A DNA stretch of 64,000 nt from NCBI RefSeq assembly GCF_023746535.1, contig NZ_CP098747.1, forward strand, positions 558,001 to 622,000, written 5' to 3'. The DNA comes from Sneathiella marina (GTDB lineage Bacteria > Pseudomonadota > Alphaproteobacteria > Sneathiellales > Sneathiellaceae). A model generated the notes under the pieces. The model was not told the DNA's origin and ran no database searches. It saw nothing but the letters and a program-made list of their open reading frames with translations. Every line of letters begins with the position of its first letter. The first letter of the stretch is position 1. Below, in pieces: positions 53,738 through 62,554 of this stretch. Made by a program: the position numbers and the translations under genes.

Positions 53738-54985
53738 ATGTCGGGAAACGACCAGGAATTGTTCAACCTAGCTATGTCAGAAGAAGCACGCCCTTTGCTT
53801 CATGCTTTGCAAAAGCATATTGAGGAAAATGTCGCACCAATAACGGAAGAATTCTTTGCATTAAACGAAGGAAAAGAAGACCGTTGGAGTTGGCATCCCC
53901 GTCAGTTGGAGTTGCTGGACGGTGCGAAAGCAAAAGCCAAGGAATCCGGATTATGGAATTTTTTCCTGCCCGATGCGGATACCGGTGAAGGACTGAGCAA
54001 TCTTGACTATGCCTATATCGCGTCCGAGCTTGGCAAATACAGTCTGGCGTCTGAAACCTTGAATTGTAGCGCACCGGACACCGGGAATATGGAAGTATTG
54101 GAGCGGGTTGGAACGCCTGCCCAAAAGGAAAAATGGTTGAAGCCGCTATTGAACGGAGAGATAAGGTCAGCCTATGCAATGACGGAACCCGGTCAAGCGT
54201 CTTCTGATGCGAAGAATATTAGCACGACAGCTCATCTGGAAAATGGCGAATGGGTCATTAATGGTGAAAAATACTATATTTCGGGTGCTGGTGATCCAAG
54301 ATGCAAGATCATGATTACCATGGTCAAAACCAGTCCTGATGCACCGGCCTCAAAACAACAATCGCAAATTCTCGTGCCGATTGACACGCCGGGCGTGGAG
54401 ATTCTTGAAGGGATGCAGGTTTTTGGTGAAGACCATGCCCCGCGCGGTCATATGCATATCAAATTCAATAATGTACGGGTTCCAGAAGAGAATATGCTGC
54501 TGGGTGAAGGGCGAGGATTTGAGATTTCTCAAGTCAGACTGGGACCTGGGCGTATTCATCATTGTATGCGATCGTTGGGCCAGGCAGAAAAAGCCCTGGA
54601 GTTGATGGTCAACCGCGCCGGTAGCCGCACAGCTTTCGGTAAAACGATTTTGAAACTTGGCAAGAATGTTGAGGTTATTTCCCGGGCGCGCATAGAAATT
54701 GACGCCATGCGGCTGATGGTCCTTCAAGCAGCCAAGGCGATGGACGTGCTTGGAAATAGGGAAGCGCGTGTCTATGTCAGTGCGGTGAAGGCGATGGTGC
54801 CGGAAAAAGTCTGTGTGATTATTGATCAGGCAATCCAAATGCACGGCGCCACCGGCGTCTCGCAATGGACACCGCTGGCCACAATGTACGCCCATCAGCG
54901 CCACCTTCGGTTTGCCGATGGCCCGGATGAAGTACATCATATGGTCGTTGGTCGTGCCGAAGCGCAAAAGCATGATATGTGGTAG
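53738..54985 (+). CDS. Acyl-CoA dehydrogenase
   Basis: 415 residues. SAYAMTEPGQASSDAKNIST is the flavin/substrate loop, NGEKYYISGAGDPRCKIMITMVKT follows, then FNNVRVPEENMLLGEGRGFEISQVRLGPGRIHHCMRSLG, AIQMHGATGVSQWTPLATMYAHQRHLRFADGPDEVHHMVV. The closing ADGPDEVH pattern and overall length fit the long-chain/ACAD10-11-like branch. GAGGATAAA lies before ATG 53738. A hydrolase gene follows at 22 bases. Confidence 0.9.
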   Translation: MSGNDQELFNLAMSEEARPLLHALQKHIEENVAPITEEFFALNEGKEDRWSWHPRQLELLDGAKAKAKESGLWNFFLPDADTGEGLSNLDYAYIASELGKYSLASETLNCSAPDTGNMEVLERVGTPAQKEKWLKPLLNGEIRSAYAMTEPGQASSDAKNISTTAHLENGEWVINGEKYYISGAGDPRCKIMITMVKTSPDAPASKQQSQILVPIDTPGVEILEGMQVFGEDHAPRGHMHIKFNNVRVPEENMLLGEGRGFEISQVRLGPGRIHHCMRSLGQAEKALELMVNRAGSRTAFGKTILKLGKNVEVISRARIEIDAMRLMVLQAAKAMDVLGNREARVYVSAVKAMVPEKVCVIIDQAIQMHGATGVSQWTPLATMYAHQRHLRFADGPDEVHHMVVGRAEAQKHDMW

Positions 54986-55007
54986 CAGGCATCGGTAGGG
55001 GATCGTT

Positions 55008-55982
55008 ATGAAGAATCAGATTGTAGAAGAATTCATGGTTCCCACTGACGATTCCGATATTTCAATATACCTACGAAACAAGCGGCGCCCGGATACCTTG
55101 CTTGGAAAGCCGGACCGGACGCTGCTGTTTGTACATGGGGCGACCTATCCTTCGTCGGTAACTTTTGATTTCGTTGCCGGTGGATATTCATGGATGGATA
55201 CATTGGCGGACGCTGGATTTGACTGTTGGCTCATGGATATCCGGGGATACGGTCGGTCTGACCGGCCAGCAGAAATGTCAGAGCCGGCCGACGCAAATGG
55301 ACCCATTGTCCATACCGATGTCGCAGTTGATGATCTTGCGTTAATGGTCGATTTCATACTTGCAAAACGGAACATCGAAAAGCTGCAATTGATTGGATAT
55401 TCGTGGGGAACCTTAATTACGGGTGCCTTTACATCCATGAATAATGAAAAAGTTGAGCGGCTTGCTCTGTATGGAACAAGCATGCTCAATTCCGGGGCAT
55501 CCTTGATCGGGAGTGAGCGCCCAACATCCGCGTATCGGTATGTCGATGCCAATTCAATAAAGGCGCGCTGGGAGCATGGACTTACGGCGGCTGAAATTGA
55601 CGATATCATCGAACCTGACTGGCAGCAGCGATGGCTTGACGAGGCTATTACCAGCGATCCTAATTCTGCCAACCATGATCCACCGTTATTGAGGGCACCG
55701 ACGGGCGTTGTTGATGACAAGGTATGTCGTTGGTCTCAAGGTGTATTTCAATATGATCCGGCTGAAGTTAAAGTCCCGACATTGATCATCGTCGGCGAGA
55801 AAGACATCGAGACCTCGCCGGAGGGTGCAATCACTCTCTACCATAAACTTGTTAACACGCCCCATCGTCGCTATACGATTGTAGGGAACATGACCCATTC
55901 GGCGTTGATTGAGCGTCGCCGGGATCAGTTATTCAGGGCTACGCAATCCTTCCTTGAAGAAGATTTTCAGAAATCGAAGTAA
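55008..55982 (+). CDS. Alpha/beta hydrolase (serine esterase-like)
   Basis: 324 residues. HG motif LLFVHGATYPSSV, nucleophile Ser in LIGYSWGTLITGAF (GxSxG), acid in GEKDIETSPEG and His in VGNMTHSALIERRR. There is no signal peptide. It may cleave an ester or thioester intermediate made by the acyl-CoA dehydrogenase just upstream. The order ligase, amidase, VOC, dehydrogenase, hydrolase suggests a dedicated catabolic route for one xenobiotic or natural amide; this is inference. Confidence 0.85.
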   Translation: MKNQIVEEFMVPTDDSDISIYLRNKRRPDTLLGKPDRTLLFVHGATYPSSVTFDFVAGGYSWMDTLADAGFDCWLMDIRGYGRSDRPAEMSEPADANGPIVHTDVAVDDLALMVDFILAKRNIEKLQLIGYSWGTLITGAFTSMNNEKVERLALYGTSMLNSGASLIGSERPTSAYRYVDANSIKARWEHGLTAAEIDDIIEPDWQQRWLDEAITSDPNSANHDPPLLRAPTGVVDDKVCRWSQGVFQYDPAEVKVPTLIIVGEKDIETSPEGAITLYHKLVNTPHRRYTIVGNMTHSALIERRRDQLFRATQSFLEEDFQKSK

Positions 55983-56121
55983 AAAAGCAACGTCCGGATA
56001 GGACTAAAATCAGGACATCATTGATCTACACCGACCGCCAATTGGATTTCCTGAATAGCAGAAGATACCAAATAGCTTTATTTCTTGTGATCAAGCGCAC
56101 ATAAGTTGGGGAATTATCCGT

Positions 56122-56168
56122 TTGACATTTTTTGGTTATTGTATCTAATAGATATATCTAAAAGATAC
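56122..56168 (+). promoter_or_regulatory. padR promoter overlapped by a 28-bp dyad operator
   Basis: TTGACA (56122-56127), 16 bases, TCTAAT (56144-56149) is a good sigma70 promoter. From 56141 to 56168 lies GTATCT-aat-AGATATATCT-aaa-AGATAC: outer arms are perfect complements and the centre is itself a palindrome, giving four ATCT/AGAT units. It covers the -10 box, so self-repression by the PadR protein is likely. Confidence 0.65.
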
Positions 56169-56179
56169 ATAGGTATTGA

Positions 56180-56731
56180 ATGACATTAAAACGGTCGTCC
56201 ATTCCCCTGCTTGGGTTGCTGACCTGGCGACCAATGTCAGGCTATGAGCTTAAACAGGAAATCGAGGGGAGCCTTGAGAATTTCTGGAGCGAGAGTTTCG
56301 GGCAGCTTTATCCCCATCTTCGCGATTTACATCACGCGGGTCTGATTGAGGAAATTGATGATGCTGCCAATGATAGTCGATCAAAGCGGACATATGCGAT
56401 TACGGATGACGGTCGCCGGGCGCTTCGGCACTGGTTGTCGGATGCTCCAAAGACCCGTCCTCCGCGCAATGAATTATTGTTGAAAGTCTTTTTTGCGTCG
56501 GAAGGAGATACGGCAGACATACTCCTTCATTGCCGGCAGGCAAGGGCCGACGCCATGGCCACCTTGGAGAAATATAAAGGGATCGATGCGCGACTAAAAG
56601 GCCTGACCAAGGAAACAGCGAAAGCCAGATATTGGCGTATGACATTACGCTTTGGAATGAGCCAAACCAGAAGTTTGATTTCCTGGTGTGATGCAACAAT
56701 TGAGGAGCTGGAAAATGAACAGACGAATTAG
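56180..56731 (+). CDS. PadR-family transcriptional regulator
   Basis: 183 residues. Winged-helix part: IPLLGLLTWRPMSGYELKQEI, SFGQLYPHLRDLHHAGLIEEID, RTYAITDDGRRALRHWLSD; C-terminal helical part (about 95-183) of the Vir/PadR_C type for dimerisation. It normally represses a detoxification or catabolic operon and is released by a ligand. It probably binds the dyad at 56141-56168 and regulates itself plus the DUF2141 and carotenoid oxygenase genes that follow. It overlaps the DUF2141 gene by 17 bases. Confidence 0.9.
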   Translation: MTLKRSSIPLLGLLTWRPMSGYELKQEIEGSLENFWSESFGQLYPHLRDLHHAGLIEEIDDAANDSRSKRTYAITDDGRRALRHWLSDAPKTRPPRNELLLKVFFASEGDTADILLHCRQARADAMATLEKYKGIDARLKGLTKETAKARYWRMTLRFGMSQTRSLISWCDATIEELENEQTN

Positions 56732-57173
56732 AAAAAGAGTATCGAATATCACCGCATCGATGACAGTGGCCGCGGCTATTGGCGCCTTTACCGTTTCTTT
56801 TGCTGCTGCAGCAGATTTAAGGGTGAATGTGCAAGGTATTCGCAGTTCAGATGGTACAATACGTATTGCATTGCATGATGGAGAAAAGGGGTTTCCAAAA
56901 GATAGAAAGCCGGTTGCCGCTCAGGCACAGAATGCGGTGCCAGGATCCCTCGTTTTTATTTTTTCCGGCTTGCAACCTGGAAACTATGCGGTGACTTTGT
57001 TTCACGATGAAAATGGGAATGAAAAACTGGATTCCAATTTATTTGGTATTCCGACAGAGGGGTATGGTTTTTCAAACAACGCGCGGGGGAGCCTGGGCCC
57101 TCCTTCATTTGTGGAGGCAGTCATCGAGATCAAGACCTCGAATGTGGCGAATGATGTGACCATCGAATACTGA
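56715..57173 (+). CDS. Exported DUF2141 protein
   Basis: 152 residues from ATG 56715 (GGAG upstream). A Sec signal ends VSFAAAADL near residue 34. The mature part is a single beta-sandwich with the family marks GTIRIALHDGEKGF, FSGLQPGNYAVTLFHDENGNEKLDSNLFGIPTEGYGFSNNA. DUF2141 is a periplasmic or outer-membrane-associated domain often next to carotenoid oxygenases, as here; the repeated acidic loop (HDENGNEKLD) may bind calcium. Function unproven. Confidence 0.88.
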   Translation: MNRRIRKRVSNITASMTVAAAIGAFTVSFAAAADLRVNVQGIRSSDGTIRIALHDGEKGFPKDRKPVAAQAQNAVPGSLVFIFSGLQPGNYAVTLFHDENGNEKLDSNLFGIPTEGYGFSNNARGSLGPPSFVEAVIEIKTSNVANDVTIEY

Positions 57174-57201
57174 GCTTGTCTTTTCACTGAGGAGAACAGT
57201 T

Positions 57202-58716
57202 ATGAATCGTCGGGATTTTCTGAAAACATTCGCAGCCTCTCTGGCCATGGGTACAGTTTCAGGTATTTCAAATGTTGTGGCTGGCGAGAGTTGGAAAAAA
57301 GAGTTTTCTATCGCGCTGAAAGAAAAACCCTGGCTGTTAGGTTATGAGGGTATTTCCGGACATGATTTCGGCGTTACTGCACTTACACAAAAGGGGCAGC
57401 TACCAGACGATCTGCGGGGGGTGTTGTATCGAAACGGTCCGGCTCAGCATGTTGTTGGAGACATGCGGTATCATCACTGGTTCGATGGCGATGGTTTGGT
57501 AAATGCTTTCCGGTTCAGTGAGGACGGAGTTACGCATCAAGGGCGATTTGTCCGGACGGCAAAATTTCAATCGGAAGCCAAGGCCGGACATGCAATTGAG
57601 CAGGGCTTTGGAACCGCTTTACTGTCATTGCGATCTCCCTCAAACAATGACGCCCTCAATGTAGCAAACATCAATGTCATTACCCATGCCGGTGAACTAT
57701 TGGCCTTGTGGGAAGGTGGATCCGCCTATCGGCTGGATCCCGACACTTTGGAAACGTTGGGATTAAAAACCTGGAGTGCGGATACCAAAGGGTTGCCTTT
57801 CAGTGCCCATCCGCGAAAAGATGCCAATGGGACTTTATGGAATTTTGGTTACGCTACCTCCTTCGGAGCGTTGATCGTCTATCAAATTGCTGCGGACGGA
57901 ACCCTAAAAAATGTAGACCTCATCAAACTTCCCTATTCATCCATGGTTCACGACTTCATGATTACGGAAAAGTATCTGGTTTTTATCCTGCCGCCTTTTC
58001 ATTATGATACGTCCCGGCAAGGCAGCTTTCTTGATCATTTTGAATGGTATCCGGAAAGGGGTGGGGTTGCGCTGGTCATAGACAAGAATGATTCTTCCAA
58101 GGTGCAGGAAATCGAAATCCCTGCGTTCTGGGTTTTCCATTTTGCGAATGCGTATGATGAGCCAGACGGATCTATCGCTTTTAGCTGTCCCATATATCGA
58201 ACCCCCAACATCATGACCCAAGGGTTTCGGAATGTTATGCGGGGCCGAGAAATCAGTTCCCTTGGATCCCGATTTATGTCGGCACGTCTGCATCCAGGGA
58301 AACGCAGTTTTACCTATGAGGAAGTGCCTGAGGCCGCTGCATCGGAGTTTCCGCGAATAGATGACCGCAGGCAAGGCGTGCGAGCGCGCTTCAGTTTCCT
58401 CATGAAATCCAGCGGAGAACTATCCCATGCCGGATTTGATAGGATATGCAGGCTCGATCAGAAGGCGGGAGCCCTTACATTCTATCAATTCGGGGCCCAG
58501 GAGCAGGCGGAGGAACATGTCTTCGTTGCCAACCCACGAAGTGATCAAGAGGGGCAGGGATGGCTCGTCGGGACGTCCCTTGATTACAACAGGCAGCGGA
58601 CTTCCCTGAACGTCTTTGATGCGGAGAAGCCCGAAAATGGTCCAATTGCCCGTTTTGAGGCAGCTTTCCCTTTACCTTTTGGATTGCACGGTAATTTCGT
58701 ACCGACGGGGTCCTAA
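57202..58716 (+). CDS. Carotenoid oxygenase (RPE65/CCO family), Tat-exported
   Basis: 504 residues. N-terminal twin-arginine signal NRRDFLKTFAASLAMGTV with likely cleavage after VVAG near residue 28. The four iron histidines of the seven-bladed propeller are visible in SAHPRKDANG, SSMVHDFMITEK, VFHFANAYDE and GLHGNFVP; LRGVLYRNGPAQH and HHWFDGDGLVNAFRF open the fold. It cleaves an alkene bond of a carotenoid, stilbene or lignin-type substrate with Fe(II) and O2, here in the periplasm. It follows the DUF2141 gene at 28 bases. Confidence 0.9.
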   Translation: MNRRDFLKTFAASLAMGTVSGISNVVAGESWKKEFSIALKEKPWLLGYEGISGHDFGVTALTQKGQLPDDLRGVLYRNGPAQHVVGDMRYHHWFDGDGLVNAFRFSEDGVTHQGRFVRTAKFQSEAKAGHAIEQGFGTALLSLRSPSNNDALNVANINVITHAGELLALWEGGSAYRLDPDTLETLGLKTWSADTKGLPFSAHPRKDANGTLWNFGYATSFGALIVYQIAADGTLKNVDLIKLPYSSMVHDFMITEKYLVFILPPFHYDTSRQGSFLDHFEWYPERGGVALVIDKNDSSKVQEIEIPAFWVFHFANAYDEPDGSIAFSCPIYRTPNIMTQGFRNVMRGREISSLGSRFMSARLHPGKRSFTYEEVPEAAASEFPRIDDRRQGVRARFSFLMKSSGELSHAGFDRICRLDQKAGALTFYQFGAQEQAEEHVFVANPRSDQEGQGWLVGTSLDYNRQRTSLNVFDAEKPENGPIARFEAAFPLPFGLHGNFVPTGS

Positions 58717-58735
58717 ATTTGATGACATGGAAGCA

Positions 58736-58763
58736 GGCCGCCCTGTTCTTTAAACAGCAGGCC
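58736..58763. terminator. Hairpin between convergent carotenoid oxygenase and EAL genes
   Basis: GGCC (58736-58739) and GGCC (58760-58763) flank an inner CTGTT (58743-58747) and AACAG (58753-58757) stem. It lies between two converging genes. No U-tract follows, so it may act weakly in both directions. Confidence 0.35.
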
Positions 58764-58785
58764 GGGCAGAGAAGAAGGATGTTCT

Positions 58786-59628
58786 TTACGGGGCGGGGCG
58801 CGCCAGCAGGTAGCCCTGGGCCAGAGTGACCCCCTCTAACTGGGAGACCAGATCAAGCTGCAATTTCGTTTCAATACCTTCTATAACGACATCGCAATCG
58901 AAGAATTGCGCAAATTCGACAACGGCCCTAAAGGTGCGATGTTTATTGTTGTCCTGATTTACCGGTAGAAAGGATCTGTCTATTTTTACCCAGGCAACCA
59001 ATGGCGAGTTAAGGTTTTCAAATCGCGACTGTCCGACACCGAAATCATCTATGGCAAACTTTATCCGGCTGTCGCGTCCGACTCGGTCGTGAAAATCATC
59101 CAATAGGTCACAGGGGAAAGCATTGCATTCCGACAATTCCAAAATCAACCTAAACCTGTTGGATGCGACAAACAAAAACTGATTGACCAGGTCAATGCAA
59201 ACCTGATCTTCTAGGCAAGCGGGGGAAATATTAATTGTATAGATATACTCCTCAGGAATTTGATTTGTATTTCCATATTGACCAATCGCGCCAAGTGATC
59301 TGGTTTCTGTCCGTGCCCGCGTCAAAACGTCCTTTAGGACAACTTCTGTTATCCTCGGAACGAAATCATTATCTTGTGCGTATTGAATAATCTGTGGGTA
59401 AGACATACCCTTATAGCATGTTTTTGTCCGGAGTAATGCTTCCGCGCCAACGGCAATCTGGCGCTGGATATCGAATATGGGCTGATAGTGGACAACTGAG
59501 TTATTGATGGCTTCGAGAAACTGGCTATATTCGTCGCTCTGAGAGGCAGGGAGGAAATTGACATTTCCCAAGGCACCGTCCGTATTGTCCTTGAATTCAA
59601 CATCGTGAGCGTGCAATTCCGTTGCCAT
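58786..59628 (-). CDS. Stand-alone EAL-domain c-di-GMP phosphodiesterase
   Basis: 280 residues with no membrane or sensor domain. The catalytic residues are in place: GAEALLR (Glu63), TINISPACLED (Asn), ILELSE (Glu), FAIDDFGVGQS (Asp-Asp), WVKIDRSFL (Lys), VVIEGIET (Glu) and AQGYLLARP (Gln). It should hydrolyse c-di-GMP to pGpG and favour motility over biofilm. A roughly 40-residue N-terminal stretch without obvious domain precedes the EAL fold. It is divergent from the response-regulator gene across a long AT-rich gap. Confidence 0.9.
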   Translation of the reverse strand: MATELHAHDVEFKDNTDGALGNVNFLPASQSDEYSQFLEAINNSVVHYQPIFDIQRQIAVGAEALLRTKTCYKGMSYPQIIQYAQDNDFVPRITEVVLKDVLTRARTETRSLGAIGQYGNTNQIPEEYIYTINISPACLEDQVCIDLVNQFLFVASNRFRLILELSECNAFPCDLLDDFHDRVGRDSRIKFAIDDFGVGQSRFENLNSPLVAWVKIDRSFLPVNQDNNKHRTFRAVVEFAQFFDCDVVIEGIETKLQLDLVSQLEGVTLAQGYLLARPAP

Positions 59629-60573
59629 GCTTTACTTACTCCTCGTATCCAAAATGTCATATAACAATATTGGGACGCAGGCGGAATTGTCATTGGTTAC
59701 ATTGTAAAACCCCATTTTCTACCCAATTGAATCACATATCTCTCCTTAAAATATGAAATAAACATCATATATATGATTTCTTTATGTATTTAATATGTAA
59801 TACATATAGGCGATATTTTCATATTACTTCACGAGACTACAAATTGTAGATTGAAGCTTGGAAAATAGAAATACTGTAGGCAAGTCGACGGATTGCCGTG
59901 AGGAGAATTTCTTTCTTCCGGTGTGGCGATTGTAAAACTGTGATGGCATGGGCCTCCGTATTCGAATGTAATGATTGGCTGTAATTTTCAGGTCGCTTAA
60001 TGTAATCGAAATTTTTTTAAGAAGCCGTCTATTGACGCCTGAAATCGACTTGCATATTTCGATTATTGCACTCGTTATAGGAGGATTTAGGAGCTGCATT
60101 CACAGTACGGTTGAGTGGCTGGCGTCAGTGTACTTATGGAAATTTGATGTTTTTTAGGGCTTTTGGAATTCGAATTTGCATAAAGTTGTTTTTAGTCAAA
60201 TTTTAAACATTTTTAACGATTAGAAGGGCGCGAATACAATGCCGATAGTCAAGATTTATTACAAATATCTTCTTTGTCGGTTACAAACGCTATTGATGTA
60301 ATAAATGTACCATATAATTGAAGCGAGTGATATATGTAAAATAATACATTTAACACGAGTGAATATTTGGCACTTTATTCAAGCTTATCTAACGATTTAT
60401 GAAACTAGATATAATATAAATGCGATTGATGAAGCGGTAAATTTTATGTAGATGAACCGCCATAAAAAGAAACGTTCTCAGATTTTAATCCAGGTGTCTC
60501 GGAAAGTAATTACGCAGGCACGAGCATAAACGAGTAATTTTTAGTACAGGTATACGAGAGGCTAGGGTATGTA
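59629..60573. other. Long AT-rich intergenic region
   Basis: 945 bases without a credible gene; short frames at 59824-60099 (minus) and 59975-60157 (plus) lack ribosome sites and family resemblance. The region is clearly more AT-rich than the rest of the window. A perfect 8-bp inverted repeat, TATGTATT (59783-59790) and AATACATA (59799-59806), lies near the EAL promoter. GCGGT/ACCGC flanks a short loop near 60434-60460. It may hold two promoters, a small RNA or decayed sequence. Confidence 0.5.
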
Positions 60574-61389
60574 ATGGAGAGGTTATGCAACGCAAGTATA
60601 TTTCAAAAAACCGCTTTCGAGAGTTCTCGGGTTTTACTAATTGATTCAGATCTTTCTTTTCAGGCCCAGATTTCAGATTATATGAGATTGCTTGGATTTA
60701 CAGTTGATACTGCTGCGGATATTCAGGCAGCCGTTAAACTGGGTGGTGGGAGTCACTATGATGTTGTCATTGTGAACGCAAAGCTACCCGATGGCAGTGG
60801 GATAGGCCTGATAGAGGCAATTCGGACAGATGATAATATCATCAAAATCGTTATCGTTGACAGCGAAACACTAACTGCTCAGAAAATATGCGCCCTGGAG
60901 TCCGGGGCCGATGACTGTCTATCCAAGCCTGTGAGCTGCCGTGAACTTTTGTTACGGATTAAACAGCGGATGAAGCCGTCACAAATACACGAAGATTTAG
61001 CGGAGAAAACCTTTCATGTCTTGATGGACAAAATGGAAGTGTACGGGCCTGACACAAAAAAATTCAAGCTTTCCGGGAATGAATTCCAGATGATGATGAT
61101 GTTCGTCAATCGGCGGTACGAAGTCTTGTCCAGGGATGAAATTTCAAAAGAGATATTTTCGGTGCCCTGGAATTATGATGATAGGCGCGTCGATAATCTT
61201 GTCGCGAAGCTTCGTAAAATTGTTGAGCCGCATGGAGAAATACCATCTTACATTAAGACTGTCCGTAACAAAGGGTATGTTTTTGTAGGGGATGCAGAGG
61301 TAAAGGATACGCGTGGCTCTAATTTGATGGCATTGCCTAAATGGACGACGATCGGACGTAATTCGAGTTTTTCAAACACGCCCGGCTAG
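60574..61389 (+). CDS. OmpR-family response regulator with atypical receiver
   Basis: 271 residues. A receiver-like domain (about 18-125) is followed by an OmpR/PhoB winged helix (about 140-240): FKLSGNEFQMMMMFVNRR, LSRDEISKEIF, RRVDNLVAKLRKIVEPHG, IKTVRNKGYVFVG. In the receiver, the phospho-acceptor Asp of 'D..LPDG' is Asn68 (VNAKLPDGSG), the second acidic residue is Ser25 (LIDSD), and the conserved Thr is Asp96; Lys118 remains. It is therefore probably not switched by phosphotransfer in the usual way. No histidine kinase is adjacent. It has an unconserved C-terminal tail of about 30 residues. Confidence 0.85.
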   Translation: MERLCNASIFQKTAFESSRVLLIDSDLSFQAQISDYMRLLGFTVDTAADIQAAVKLGGGSHYDVVIVNAKLPDGSGIGLIEAIRTDDNIIKIVIVDSETLTAQKICALESGADDCLSKPVSCRELLLRIKQRMKPSQIHEDLAEKTFHVLMDKMEVYGPDTKKFKLSGNEFQMMMMFVNRRYEVLSRDEISKEIFSVPWNYDDRRVDNLVAKLRKIVEPHGEIPSYIKTVRNKGYVFVGDAEVKDTRGSNLMALPKWTTIGRNSSFSNTPG

Positions 61390-61542
61390 ACAATCCTTTC
61401 ATGGAATGGCGACAGAAGACGCCAGTATATATTTTAGCGACGCCGCGGCGTGAAGGGAAGGTGGGAATAAAAATTTAGAGATCCTGTGTTTTTATAATAT
61501 TATTTTCGTTAGCGAAGTAATTTGAATCACAGGGGAAAAACC

Positions 61543-62433
61543 ATGAAATGGCGGGGTCGCCGGCAAAGCGACAATATTGAGGACAGGCGACAGCAAACCA
61601 GCGCGGGAGGTTATCGTGGTGGGCGCAGATTGCCGGTTCGATTACCAAAAGGGCGCGGTGGTCGTTTTGGGCTGGTTGGAATCCTGATTATTGTTGGGGT
61701 TTCGCTGTTTCTTGGTGTTGATCCAGCCGTCTTGCTGCAAGGGGGCATGCAGCCCGTATCGCAAGTAGAGAACCGGCAACCCGTGCAAGGTGATGAACCC
61801 AGCCAATTTGTAGCAGTGGTTCTGGCCGATACAGAAGATACTTGGCATACCCTGTTTGCGAACGCGCAGAGGCAATATGAGGAACCAAAGCTCGTTATTT
61901 TTTCAGACACCGTGAACTCGGCCTGTGGATATGCTCAGTCAGCAATGGGGCCGTTCTACTGTCCGGGGGATCGAAAAGTCTATCTTGATCTATCATTTTT
62001 CCAGGACTTGAAGAACCGCTTTGGTGCCCCCGGGGATTTTGCGCAAGCATATGTTATTGCACATGAAGTAGGGCACCATATACAGACATTGCTTGGAATT
62101 TCACAACAGGTAAACAAGCAACGCAGTAAGTTAAGCAAAGCTGAGGGGAATAAACTGTCGGTCATGCTGGAGTTGCAGGCAGATTGTTTCGCTGGCATAT
62201 GGGCCTATTATGCCGACAATGCGCGTCAGTTACTTGACGCCGGGGATGTTGGCGAAGCCTTGAATGCGGCAGCGGCAATTGGGGATGATCGATTGCAACA
62301 TCAAGGCACAGGGAGAGTTGTTCCCGATTCCTTTACCCATGGCACGTCCAGGCAGAGAGTAAGATGGTTCACAAAAGGATTTGAAACGGGAAATGTAGAT
62401 ACCTGCAATACATTTGCTGCCGCGGAACTTTAA
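61543..62433 (+). CDS. Neutral zinc metallopeptidase (YpfJ/KPN_02809 family)
   Basis: 296 residues from ATG 61543 (AGGGG upstream; an in-frame TTG at 61522 is less likely). The opening MKWRGRRQSDNIEDRR is nearly diagnostic. One membrane helix (about 43-60), then a periplasmic domain with the zinc motif IAHEVGHHIQ (HEVGH at 174-178) and a third ligand probably in LELQADCFAGIWAYY. SACGYAQSAMGPFYCPGDRKVYLDLSFF is also conserved. It is a predicted membrane-anchored protease of unknown substrate. Monocistronic. Confidence 0.92.
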   Translation: MKWRGRRQSDNIEDRRQQTSAGGYRGGRRLPVRLPKGRGGRFGLVGILIIVGVSLFLGVDPAVLLQGGMQPVSQVENRQPVQGDEPSQFVAVVLADTEDTWHTLFANAQRQYEEPKLVIFSDTVNSACGYAQSAMGPFYCPGDRKVYLDLSFFQDLKNRFGAPGDFAQAYVIAHEVGHHIQTLLGISQQVNKQRSKLSKAEGNKLSVMLELQADCFAGIWAYYADNARQLLDAGDVGEALNAAAAIGDDRLQHQGTGRVVPDSFTHGTSRQRVRWFTKGFETGNVDTCNTFAAAEL

Positions 62434-62554
62434 TGTTGATCGTGTATGTTTTCGCAACAGGCATTTTATTGGAATTGTGTCTTCAGGGTACGGTACGGCT
62501 CGGCGATAGAGTTTGCGCCCAGTTAAAGAAACACTGTAAGCCCGAGGTATGAAT

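Noticed and set aside
59824-60099. A 91-codon minus-strand frame in the AT-rich gap
   Set aside because: No ribosome site before the ATG, no family signal and basic, irregular composition. Kept only as part of the intergenic description.
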